Origin: Strigamia acuminata | Taxonomy: Eukaryota > Arthropoda > Chilopoda > Geophilomorpha > Linotaeniidae | Direction of reading: 5' to 3' | NCBI GenBank assembly: GCA_949358305.1 | Contig: OX442316.1 | Span: 868,001 to 932,000 of the forward strand | DNA length: 64,000 bases | Part shown: positions 32,301 to 41,956 of the stretch, piece by piece | Layout: each line of letters starts with the position of its first letter | Position numbering within the stretch: position 1 is the first letter of the stretch | Program-made: the position numbers and the translations under genes | The notes under the pieces: generated by a model | Database searches by the model: none | Told to the model about the DNA's origin: nothing | The model's input: the letters and a program-made list of their open reading frames with translations, nothing else

Positions 32301-35300
32301 ATCTCCTCAAGAATTTCCTCACGATTCTGATTGGCTGTCAAAGTCACATGACCAAAACACCAGCAAGCTGGTAAATCAAACTCGGATTGATCGAAGCGGA
32401 TCAGTATAATCTCGCTTCAAACCAAAGCTTTGAATAAAAACGCAAGCTTTTGTTTGCTCAAGCAGGCGAGTTTTTAGCCACTTTTCCAAGTAAAAGCAAG
32501 CTATTAAATTTTTACCGGCTCCCTCGTGTTTCCACCTTCACAGAACGTGGGTAGTTCCAATTAAAAAACCCAGATATCCCCACAATATCTTTGTGTGTTT
32601 ATAATCAGTTTAGACATTTATTTTTGTTGGTTTATTCAATTTAGATACGATGTGTAATTTAGTCATTTGTTCAATACCGACCCGCATTGTTTCGGGGGTC
32701 CGCATTCTATGAGAGTATTTACGCTAAGTACAAAACAAATGTGCGCTTTTATGTATTTAAATTTGTTTTGTGCACAACAAGTTGTTTTTTTCAGACTTAA
32801 ATCAGTTTTCACCGGGATTATTTTGACTTGGTCTCAAGGAATTCAGGTAAAAAAGAAATTCTTAGTCTAAAGGAATCCTGGTTGATAGGATTTCTGGTCA
32901 AAAAAATTCAGTCACAAAAGATTTCAGGCTGAAAGGATTACCATTCAAAATGAATGCTGGCCGAAAGAAATGCCATCCTAAATAATCCAGTCAAAAATAA
33001 TCCAGGTGAAAATCCTCGAAGTCTAAATAAAACCAGGTCGAAAATGTTGGTAAAATTGATTGTATGCATTAGTGAATAATTTGCGTGTATAATACTACTT
33101 TTTCAGAACTTATTACCAATTTTGAAGGATAGACAAAACTATCATCTGTCGTCTTTGTTTGTTCTCTACTAGTCATGGCTTCATTGCTCCCATCACCATG
33201 TCCCGCTGCTAAATCCACGAATGAGTTCCTCGGTGATGTTGTCTCTTTTTCCTCATCCCGTTTTTCTTCAAATATTATGTTCACATCTTCTTGTTCTTCT
33301 GGAATGCTATTGTTGCTGCGCGGTACTGGAAGAGATTTGGGCAATTCATTTGCATACTGTACTGATGATGTTGATTCTTCAAATTCCAAATCAGTTGTGG
33401 CTGGTTTTTGTGTGTACATGCTAAATCAAACAATTTCTTAACTTCATGTAAAAGAAATAATCAACACTCAATCAAAACTGCAGTATACTTAAAACCACTC
33501 CAACGTTGATCTATTTCACTGGTGAAGTGGCACAAAAAAGTAGTCCAAAACACCAGAATTGTAATCGAACTCCAGACATTGTGCTCGATTACCAACATTG
33601 TCAAAGGTGATGCTTTGACACAGAACTACTTTTCCACGTAGTAAAACACAGTACAAAGTTAGGCGTAAACAGGCTAAATAGATCAACGTTGGGGTGGTTT
33701 TGAGTATAGATGCTTGTATTATGAAAATGATTACCAACACAGAAGTTCTGTGTTGGTAATGTGTTCTGTGACAGAACACGTGAGTTAAACTAAACACTTA
33801 CTTTTTAATTTGACCTGGCATTGACACTTTTGCCGATTCATAGTTTCTAACTTGACCACTACGAATACTAAAAAAAAAACAAATGTAAACCGTCAAGAAT
33901 AAAAAAACTGATAGAAAAAAAGTCTGGGGTTACCCACATCCAAGGTAAGGTCTCATGGCCATAAGAATGGAGGGACACGCTTTTCTCTTGACTAATTGGA
34001 ATTACAGAATTACTGAATTAGTTTTTAAAATTTAAAATGATTTATTACTTTTTTTGTTGTGGTAATCTAAATTAACTTATTTTCAATGTTTTTTTTTTTT
34101 TAAATTCGGGAATTTAGAGTTATTTCTCTGACAATCAGTTCTCGAACGGGTTGTTTCCTCGAAAAATATGTCTGAGAATCGACCAATTCAAGAAGTGTAT
34201 CAAAGAAATGACTTTCTGAGAAACAAATTCCTAAATAAACAGGTCCAAATCAACAATTGGAGAATATTTAGTTAAAAGAAGAGAAAAAATATTCCATAGC
34301 AGAAGCAAAGACCAAAACCAAGGTTACCACAATGTGACAAAAGACGAATTACAGCTACCATGCAGCAGCCAACAGGCTTTATGACAATCATCTATCCTGA
34401 AATATAAAAAGTCACTAGAATAGCACTGACAAAAAAAACCACATGTTGGACCAGGGCCGTCTTTACACTTTTCAGCGCCCTGGGCTAATAAAACTAAGGC
34501 GCCCCTTGCCCAGGACTTTTCTGTACCCGGCGCCCCCCTGTGCCCATCCAGCCCCTGTGTCCGGCGCCCCTGGGCTGCAGCCCAGTTAGCCCAATGGTAA
34601 AGGTGAACCTGTGTAGGACAGACGTTCCTAAGCGTACAAGTTAGGCATTTGGAACCAAATGACATTTGTGTAGATATAAACTAGCCCTCCTGTGTCAATT
34701 TTAATACTTAAAAAAATTTTGTTGGCTGAAATATGTGACTGGCTTTATAATTATGGCACCATGTGAAACAAGCAAATTTAGAATTTCTTTTTTTTTGCAA
34801 CCCCTAGTTCACGCCATCATTTCATCTGAAATACAGATGGCGCCACTGTTTTCCCATGTTAATCCATATTTCCTATGTATCTGGCTTAAAAATGTACAGT
34901 ATATACCAGTATATATATTTTTTTAATATGTTTGAATGACCTGTTCTAGTGCGCTATTGGACTCAAATTTTTAAATCTTGTCGTACAAGCAAGAAAAAAG
35001 CAATTTTTTGTCTCTGCTCGAAAAATTTTGGATTTATTGCAATATCTCCAAAGTGCTTCAATTTTGTTCAATTTTTTTGATTAAACATTTATTTCCCACC
35101 AAGTGAAGCATGAAGAACTCAAATTTCTTGTTAATTTAACGGAATTTAACGGTGTTAGTACTAAGCTTAGTTTGTACCACACAAATAAACATTTGTATTA
35201 TTTCAGAAAGCCAGAAAATAGATTTGACTGGTTCCGGGCGCTCAGAAAAAAACCAGTTTGGGTAACTTGACAGTCTTGCACTAGTTTGAATTCAGTTTTT

Positions 35301-37460
35301 GTGATGCAGCACAAATGTCCAGTTTGGACATTAAAACACCTTGGAATAATGTCAGTGAACGTTATTGCAACGCGAGTCCCAAGCAATACTAGCCAAACTA
35401 CGTTTGTCCCAATGCTTAACTCTGAATGAGATAAGAAACGTAAGCTTATACAAGTAGTCGCTCATTGGGTCGCAAGGCAAATGCAATAAAGTGATGTTTC
35501 AGGTACTCTTAATGCAAGAGCTTTGGATATCCAGTTGGATTTCATTCAAGGATTGACTATCTTATGATTTGATTCTTATCAATCAGCCAAGCTGAACAGG
35601 GCAAAGGAGGTAAAAGGGTGTGACCTATTTAAACGCTGACATTGAAACAAATGTAGACATGTTTCGGTCACGTTGCAGTCATTTTTGGCTTTTTGGCCAT
35701 ACGACCAAAACGACAGGAATTTTCACCATTCGTAAGCCCAACCAAACACCCTTTGAGAACCGAAAATGGTCTAAACTTATCAACAAGTAAATACCGGTAT
35801 GATAAGTTTAGTTGTTATTATTATTTTTTAAGTTTTAGAATTCAACCAATTCTGTTTTTCCACCTTGTTTTTACACGACTTAGATTTAGCATAATCAAGA
35901 AACGTAATTCAATTCTATTTTTACACGATTCATTTTAATTTAGCATTTTTTTTTGTAAAGATTTTTCAAAAGAGTAGGCTACGTACATACCGTAGTAGCT
36001 GCATTCAAAATCCCTGTTATTGGCGTTTGTGTAGTTGTTTTTGCGTCTTTTAATGTCACAAGACAAAAACACAAACACAAACACCTACAACACTGATGGC
36101 AGACTTTTTGCATGCAGGAAGTTTCTTTTTTTTACACTTTTTTTTTTCTGGAACGTATCGAGCGTGTAAAAACAGAATTGGGTGTACTCGCATATTCGCA
36201 CCACCATTCGATAGATGCCTCAATGCTTCTGAAGGTCGCTGGGCGACTTCTGAGAAAAGACTGCATGCTCTGCAGTGCATCCATAGCTGTTCCTTCGACT
36301 ACATCAATCACAGCCAAACCAATCAACTGCGGGACTAATTCACGATATGCAGTATGCACAGCAACTGCACCTCCCATGCTAAACGAATAATAATAAAATG
36401 AAATAAACACTCTTCAGAGCTATTGTTTTATTTTAGTTCATACCTGTGACCAATGAGAATAATTTCGGGTGAGCTTTCGCCAAACAATTTCAATATAACA
36501 TTGCCGACATCACTAAAAAATGACTGTAATTATCAATCATTTAATTTAATAAACAAACAAACAAACAAACAGTACTTAGACAACGTTTCTGCCGACAAAT
36601 CTTCGTCGTTCAAAGTGATAGTGTCTCCTGTCAAATGTCCAAATCAGATCAATTGTTTCTGTTTCTTTATTTCTGGTTAACTCACCATGTCCTCTTAAAT
36701 CGATGGCGGCAATTTGGCATTGAATCAATTCTAAAAGACTTGCCTAGCGGAAAGACGGAATCAACAAAAAAATTAAGTGATTTAGGAATGGAAAGGCAAA
36801 TAGTGAAATAGTAAAAAGATACTAACAGTAAGGGTTGCCCAGGTTAAGCCCGAATATCCTCCTCCATGCAAGAAAAAGAGTAGAGGACCTGTATTTCCAC
36901 TTCTGTACACCCGAAATACGTAGCAGATGTTAAGAATTATTATGCTCTACTTCATTTAAAACATCGCGATTCGCAAATCGTTTTACTCAAAAAGATATGT
37001 CACTGTCATTAACTCTGATGTCTTCGTACGTTTCAAAATACTTATTCCATTTCGTAGGCGTATAATCGCGTCTTCTGCCGGCTCCTTTACTTCCTAACGA
37101 CCTTGAAGACCTAAGTGAAACAAACAAAAATCAAACGGTAGTCAATTTGGATGGGTCAAAAAAGAAAGAACGACAAGTAAGTCATTCGAGTTCGATCACA
37201 CAATTGTCAACTTCCAACTTCAACATCAAACATCAAACATCAAACACAACACACGGAAACGAAAGAATTGAATGTGGAATAAAAAATGTACACAACTTTA
37301 CCCGGAAGGTAGAGGCAATTTTGGTCTCAACATTTGTCTTTGAAGAGCTGACATCTTGGACTTGCACACTTCCGGCAGAGTTATTATTAAATCTGGCTCA
37401 AATCTCGCCCAAATGACGAACACCCGAGCCCTTAGACTTGGATCCAGATCCATCAGCCAT
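23362..37460 (-). CDS. PPME1: Protein phosphatase methylesterase 1
   Basis: PPME1 removes the C-terminal methyl ester from the catalytic subunit of phosphatase 2A. Twelve exons on the minus strand (37460-37424, 37093-36999, 36919-36827, 36743-36686, 36627-36576, 36512-36444, 36378-36202, 33867-33802, 33420-33117, 26543-26483, 23680-23570, 23498-23362) give about 419 residues (human 386). The alpha/beta hydrolase motifs are complete: oxyanion region [10 protein letters not shown], nucleophile S135 in GHSMGG, D160 in VIDVVEG, H387 in QCGHAVHE. The exon at 33.1-33.4 kb encodes the variable acidic loop. Three introns hold 2.3, 6.6 and 2.8 kb of transposons, while the others are short. The 36,998-36,920 intron is AT-AC (U12 type). 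Exon 1 is least certain. It starts 307 bp from INTS14, divergently. Confidence 0.93.
24868..25185. mobile_element. MITE in PPME1 intron, TTCGCACCAGAAA ends
   Basis: The arm 24,868-24,915 (CACCAGAAAATTTAGGCTAG) returns inverted at 25,138-25,185 (CTAGCCTAAGCTTTCTGGTG). The inside holds further palindromes on AACTAGAT. No coding capacity. Confidence 0.8.
25300..26305 (+). mobile_element. Element with GGCGGAATTGGG subterminal repeats and a C2H2-finger relic
   Basis: Several ATTCCGCCCC/TTCCGC-type motifs at 25,310-25,480 face GGCGGAATTGGG-type motifs at 26,168-26,312, an inverted arrangement of short repeats on both flanks. The core (25,450-26,060) is sharply GC-richer than its surroundings. A plus frame at 25,616-26,044 contains one clean C2H2 finger, [21 protein letters not shown] (about 25,899-25,960), after a Pro/Thr/Ser-rich stretch with a duplicated segment. 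A single finger before unknown sequence resembles the N-terminus of some non-LTR retrotransposon proteins. No polymerase or nuclease is left. Confidence 0.55.
26724..26766. repeat. Perfect 17-bp hairpin
   Basis: CGCTCCCCAACACGCGG and its exact complement flank a 9-base loop. GC-rich and very stable. Confidence 0.9.
26796..26843. repeat. Perfect 21-bp hairpin
   Basis: Arms at 26,796-26,816 and 26,823-26,843 pair perfectly (TTTCTAATCCGCGCC core) around a 6-base AT loop. Confidence 0.9.
27283..27724. mobile_element. piggyBac-like MITE with TTAA target duplication
   Basis: TTAACCCTTCCAACCC at 27,283-27,298 and the exact complement GGGTTGGAAGGGTTAA at 27,709-27,724. Ends beginning CCC next to TTAA are the hallmark of piggyBac transposons. 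The 442 bp between has no transposase. Subterminal GACCCAG/TGGGTC and AAGATGGG motifs also repeat inverted. Confidence 0.88.
28175..28340. repeat. 22-bp tandem repeat
   Basis: About seven copies of TTTTTTAAATTTAAATTCAGCA, nearly identical, decaying to TTTAAATTCAGC variants until about 28,430. Confidence 0.9.
28431..30482. other. Unassigned PPME1 intron DNA
   Basis: AT-rich intron sequence. I see no gene, only short frames without family resemblance. Confidence 0.5.
30483..30707. mobile_element. 225-bp MITE with CCGCCTCGTTTAAACGCCCG ends
   Basis: Perfect 20-bp terminal inverted repeats at 30,483-30,502 and 30,688-30,707. Internal GGCGCC/AATTGGCG words resemble a larger decayed relative around 54,180-55,245. 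Confidence 0.88.
30845..31251. mobile_element. MITE with GTACCGTATATCCCCGTGTA ends and internal 31-bp repeats
   Basis: 27-bp terminal inverted repeats (30,845-30,871 and 31,225-31,251) differ at one base. A second inner pair of GGGGGGGTCGGCTTATAC words lies inside each end. The middle holds about four units of ATCAATTTTTGACTAAATTGTAGTC. Confidence 0.85.
31575..31818. mobile_element. Family B relic
   Basis: Contains TGCTCTACAACTTTCTAATT and GATGACCTTGAAGATGACCTC, as in the copy at 54.5 kb, and ends ACCACCCTGTATA. The left arm is missing or unrecognisable. Confidence 0.55.
31850..32140 (+). mobile_element. Relic of a transposase 3' end (pogo/Tigger-like?)
   Basis: A short frame from about 31,871 to the stop at 31,970 encodes an acidic tail, [14 protein letters not shown], resembling the C-terminus of DDE transposases of the pogo/CENP-B type as I recall them. 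It is followed at 32,080 by GGGGGTCGCATTACACAC, which looks like a transposon end. Nothing else of the gene remains. Confidence 0.35.
32145..32537. mobile_element. MITE with AAGGTGGAAACAC ends
   Basis: AAGGTGGAAACACAAGGGAG at 32,145 pairs with CTCCCTCGTGTTTCCACCTT closing at 32,537, about 30 bp with one mismatch. No coding capacity. Confidence 0.85.
33483..33718. mobile_element. MITE, AGTATACT-type ends (family A relative)
   Basis: About 30-bp imperfect inverted ends (AAAACCACTCCAACGTTGAT and ATCAACGTTGGGGTGGTTTT). The inside is clearly homologous to 57,564-57,792. It sits in the PPME1 intron near the acidic-loop exon. Confidence 0.85.
34445..34625. repeat. GC-rich dispersed-repeat fragment
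   Basis: Contains GGGCCGTCTTTACAC and repeated GGCGCCCC/CAGCCCCTGTG words, a composition typical of old transposon ends in animal genomes. It sits in AT-rich intron DNA. Confidence 0.4.
36920..36998 (-). other. PPME1: U12-type AT-AC intron of PPME1
   Basis: The frame from [12 protein letters not shown] to VFRVYRSG is only continuous if a 79-bp intron beginning ATATCTTTTT and ending TGCTAC is removed. No GT-AG pair keeps both frame and homology. A TTCTTAAC branch element lies 10-15 bases before the 3' end, as expected for minor-spliceosome introns. Confidence 0.85.
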
Positions 37461-37767
37461 GACGTTTCAGTACTTATTGCTCGCTAAGTCTGGTCGGAAA
37501 TTCACTCAAATGTTAGGTAGAAATAATTAATCATCAAGCAAGCACATTCGCATTACAATTGAATGACTACTGTAAACGAATCGAAATTAATTAAGCAATT
37601 AAATCAATGCGCAGTGTCTATTGAAATGATGATTTGAAAATTTTGCACGGATACCAGAATATACTAAGTGATGAGCACTGTTCGGCTTGAGTCGGCTTGA
37701 GTCGCTTGTTTCAGTTTAGCCTTCGAATCTACATCTACCGGTATTGAATTTTCTATTCGATTGAAGT
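37461..37767. promoter_or_regulatory. Shared PPME1/INTS14 divergent promoter region
   Basis: The two start codons lie 307 bp apart in opposite directions, so both promoters and 5' leaders must fit here. No TATA box is evident. A CGGCTTGAGT direct repeat occurs at 37,682-37,701. Confidence 0.7.
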
Positions 37768-39752
37768 ATGCCGACCGTATTATTGTTGGATGTTTCCTTG
37801 TCTATGCTTCGACCAATTGCAATGGCAGAATGCACAGAAGTTTACCAGCGACGGCACTTAGCTGCTCATGGCATTGGTGCCTTCCTCGATTTCATGGCTG
37901 CAAATTGCCGATTGGAGTTTACTTGCTTGGTAATTCTACTTTTTCAATTTGCTATTTGCATTTACTGTACCATATTATATTTTCTTTTTAGATGGCTTTT
38001 TCATCGTTGTGGGAAATTGTTTGCCCTTTTACTCGAGATTATGATCATTTAAAGTCGTATCTAAGTAATATTGAAATTTATGATCGAACCTGCATCGAAA
38101 CTGCGCTCGACGGTGTCAAGAATACGATTCTGGAAGAATGGGGCGCTGGAGCATTATGTCAAGTGAATTAATTTCCTAATTAAATTTATTATTTTATTTT
38201 ATTTTATTTTATTTTATTTTATTTTATTTATTTAGATTATTTTAATAACTGATGGTAGCGCGGGTACGAATCTGCGAACTTCGCGTTTGACGCGAAGGGA
38301 TAACAATAAGCAAGACAAAGACAAAGAGAAAGTTGGATTCGCACTTCCTTTTCCATTCTCATCGAAGCTTCACGTCATGTGTATCGGTGAACAAGATGAA
38401 GCAAGTTTACTCGCATCTATTGCAATGTATCAACATTTGATCGATTTGAATGGCTCCGAGGGCCAGGTATTTGTGCCTGAAGGAAGTCTGAATCACAAAA
38501 GTGTTGAAGCAATGTTTACGAAACTCGTGGAAACCTACTTTGCTCCATTTCACGGACAGATCGCTTGCGGACATCTCAGTTCGAACATTCAACTTTTCCC
38601 ACCGCCGCAGCCATTTAATCGTCCGTGGGATTTCGAGTGGATTAAAACGAGTCCATCCGACAAAATTGAAATTTGTGGTTTTTTGGATCTTAATGATATT
38701 TCCAGTCCAGCTTCTTATTCCAGACATTTAGTTTTACCGGCAATAACAAATAAGAGTAATAATAATAATGATATGATGATGTTCAATTCAATTCAATTCA
38801 ATTAAAAGTAAGTTTTGAATTTTGGACAAAAAGATGAGACGGCATCAATGAAAACTGACGCTGAAAGTGGGGATGAAGATGTCGGCTGTAGTGACGATGG
38901 GAAAACGGCATCGTTCTGCGTTCTTTTGCACGGTAGTCTCAAAGTGGAAAGCATGGTAGCTGTCTGCACTGTGGGGTAGTAAATGTCGAATTGATTTTAA
39001 TCCACTTAATTCGCTTCTTTTCTTTTCTAACTATTTTGTAATTGTATTTCTTTAGTGAAGATTGGTACGGAATATTATATTCGTGGGCAGACAGCAAAAA
39101 GAAATCCAATTTGATGTTAACGATTTTTGAGCCAGGTAAAATTATGGTAGTCAAATAGTATTTGAAACGTGGATTAATTAATTTGATTAATTGATTTCAT
39201 CGACAGGTGTAGGTGTGATCCCGTGGTTGGGGAAATTAGACCATCTCGCACCAATTACAGACTTTAAGGATCCGCCATATGGTGAAGACGATTCAGTTAG
39301 CCCATTTCCTTTAAAGCCTAGTGAAAAACGAAGTTACGCCCAGGGATGTGTCGTCTGGATTCGCCAATCTGGTCTACAAGCCGACATACAAAAGATACTG
39401 CGATACGCCAGGAAATTGCCAGAGAAAACGCAAAACTTTTACAAAGTAATTTATATTCTATTCTATTCTATTAATTGACAAGTCATTATAATTTATTGTT
39501 TTCAATATTGTTTTCTCTTTTCAGGAACTAAATCGTTTAAGAAAAGCTGCTTTAGCTTACGGCTTCTTGGAACTCCTGGAAAGAATGGCGTCGATTTTGG
39601 AGAGGGAATGCACATTGCTGCCTGGAACTGCCCATCCTGATGCAGCACTGCAATTAACTCATGCTTCAAACATGTTGAGAAATTCCAAAAGTCACGATTG
39701 GTCACAAAATATTTATCCCATGAGAACAAAATTTACATCCGGAGATGTCTAA
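37768..39752 (+). CDS. INTS14: Integrator complex subunit 14
   Basis: INTS14 (VWA9) is a subunit of the Integrator complex, which cleaves nascent snRNAs and other Pol II transcripts and forms a module with INTS10 and INTS13. Seven exons (37768-37929, 37992-38162, 38236-38755, 38834-38975, 39056-39135, 39207-39445, 39525-39752) give 513 residues, against 518 in human. The VWA domain is N-terminal, with the metal-site motif DVSLS at 8-12 and TDG at 116-118. Later blocks match closely (FCVLLHGSLKVE, DSKKKSNLM, PYGEDD, KILRYARKLPEKTQ, ERECTLLPGTAHPDAA). All introns are 57-80 bp. The donor at 38,756 is inferred, because the open frame runs 17 codons further before a stop. An AATAAA lies about 100 bp after the stop. 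Confidence 0.95.
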
Positions 39753-40732
39753 CCAGGAAAAATTCAAACAAAAAAACAAATTCATCATCACCACATTATT
39801 ATCGCGTAATTGAATTGGATTACGCTACGCTACGCTTCATCGTTGAGTGAAAAATAAATCAATCGGAATTTTTTTATTTTTTTTTTTTTATCATAATCAT
39901 CATTTTAATCAAATTGATTCGACAACAAAACAACTACACATAAATACAAACAAATATTTCAACAATAAGTTAATACCCAACCTTTCACTTTTTAATGTAA
40001 ACACTAACTATACAAGTTGACAAGAGTAAGAAAAATAAGTTGCAACAATTTTTTTGCCTCGACAAATAAAACAGAAAAGACGAAAAAAATACTTTGCTTT
40101 ATTACAGACAGCTAAGGCACCAAACTTAATTCTTGAGTAAGACAACTGTCAAGACTAAGAGATGATATTACAAAACGAGAGAGGCCAACTCAATTTTTTT
40201 ACTCTGAGATGATCCAAAATAATTAGTCATTCATCTACAATCCAAATTTTACTGTGGAATCATCTAGACTCGTTCTAATAATCAAAATAAAATTACCGTA
40301 TTACACGTTTCGTTTAGTGCTAATCGAAAAAGAAAAGAAAACAAATCAATTTTTGGTATATAAAAACTTATTATATTACACAATCCACAGCCTATTCACT
40401 CGATCCACAATGTTTTCTATTCATTTATTAAAATTTGTATTTAAAAAATTAAAATATTTTCGTAAAATAGTATCCTTCTCATGTGCTCTATTCATTTTAG
40501 GTTCAATGAATGATATTTGAATATGATAAATATTGTATCAAAACCAAACTGGTCGTCATCAGGCCCAAGTATCTTTGGATATTTTTTTTTATAAAGGCAT
40601 CTTATTCCATATGTAGTATTAATACTGAATGAAATTTGGTGGAAATAATTGCTACTGTCTGAAGACGCGCCGTTAATCATTTCACCAAACCGTTGGTGAG
40701 TAGCGAATGATACATGATGATACACTTGTATT
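39753..40732. other. Intergenic, INTS14 3' region
   Basis: AT-rich, no gene seen. AAATAAATC near 39,852 is a plausible polyadenylation signal for INTS14. Confidence 0.5.
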
Positions 40733-41174
40733 AGGCCTGTGCGAGTTTGCGATATATCGCAATGTGATTATTTTTTGGTGCAATGTCGCAGCTACATTAG
40801 TCAGTAACTGTCGTTTGCGATATATCGCAATATCGCAATATTCGATACAGGCGAAATTGCGTTACATGCGATTTACCGAACGACTTGCCATGAACAAACA
40901 CTTACATATTTGAGTTTTCATTTGCTTAATTTTATTTTCACACTTCTAATTTAAATTTGCTTTTAGATAAATTTTTCTTTTCAACATTGAAAATTAGTTT
41001 CCTTCGCAATACATTGCGATGCCTTGCGGTATTGCGATATCTTGCGATTACACAGCTAGTTCTAAGCGATATATCGCGAATGCAATATATCACAAAAATA
41101 TCGCCAAACTACAGTATCGCATTCGCATTCGCATTCGCATTCGCATTCGCTTCAAAGAGTAATCGCACAGGCCT
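40733..41174. mobile_element. hAT-like MITE with TAGGCCTGTGCGA ends
   Basis: TAGGCCTGTGCGA at 40,733-40,745 pairs with TCGCACAGGCCT ending at 41,174. Flanks ACTTGTAT and ACTTGTCT match at seven of eight bases, consistent with a hAT-type 8-bp target duplication. The inside is full of CGATATATCGC palindromes and a GCATTC run. Confidence 0.8.
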
Positions 41175-41956
41175 ACTTGTCTGATTACAAGCAATGAGCA
41201 GAAAGCAATGTTGTTAAATTAATTTAAAGATATGGTATAATAAAAAAAATGTGGTTTACAAACACAAAAACTTGAAGGAAAAAAATTAAAGTTTGTGGTG
41301 AATGGTGAAGACCCTTTTAAATCATTGATATCAGATCAGACGACCAGATGAGACGAAGAAGAGTAGGACGGACGACTATCCATTAGCAAGCTGGAGGAAG
41401 AGAAGGAAAATGGCGCAAAAACTTACCAAATGCAATTCAGCAAAGAAGTTAAGTTTGTCACATATGTACTGTTTCGTGACTGAAATGAAAAAAAAATAAA
41501 AAAGAAATCCAACTTACCCCCGACAAACAATAAAATAAAATAAAATTAAATTAAATTAAATTAAATTAAATTAAATTAAATTAAATTAAATTAAATTAAA
41601 TAACATAAAATTATATTACATTAAGAAAAATAAGAATAAATAAAAACTAAAAGTACCGTGCAGTACTGTACGTGTAGCCTAATACTGTAGTTAAATGGAG
41701 AATTCAATACTTGTAATTTACCTTGCACATTTTTAAATGGACAAAAATTGTAAAGAATAAAGGGGAAAATAAAATATTAATCAATCAAACTAATAAATAA
41801 CGAGGATGGACTGTGGATTGGTATGAAAAATAAAAATAAAATCCATTTCTTTTTTCTCTCTTTTTGGTAACATTGTTTTATTTGCTTAGTATGATAAATC
41901 ATAAATAATAATAATAGTGGTGACCAATTTTTTCAATGTTTTCAATGCCAAAGAAC
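41175..41956. other. Intergenic with TTAAA microsatellite
   Basis: A run of TTAAA units lies at about 41,537-41,600 (AAAAT units just before). Nothing coding; the right part is probably the CD164 3' untranslated region. Confidence 0.6.

Noticed and set aside
34324-34665. 113-codon minus frame in PPME1 intron
   Set aside because: Runs through a GC-rich dispersed-repeat fragment; no homology, and in an intron.
37147-37416. 89-codon plus frame in PPME1 intron 1
   Set aside because: Antisense to the intron between exons 1 and 2, with ATCAAACA repeats and no splice support.
38756-38805. INTS14 exon 3 read to the stop at 38,805
   Set aside because: Would truncate a protein whose remaining four exons match the family; a 78-bp intron from 38,756 restores the frame.
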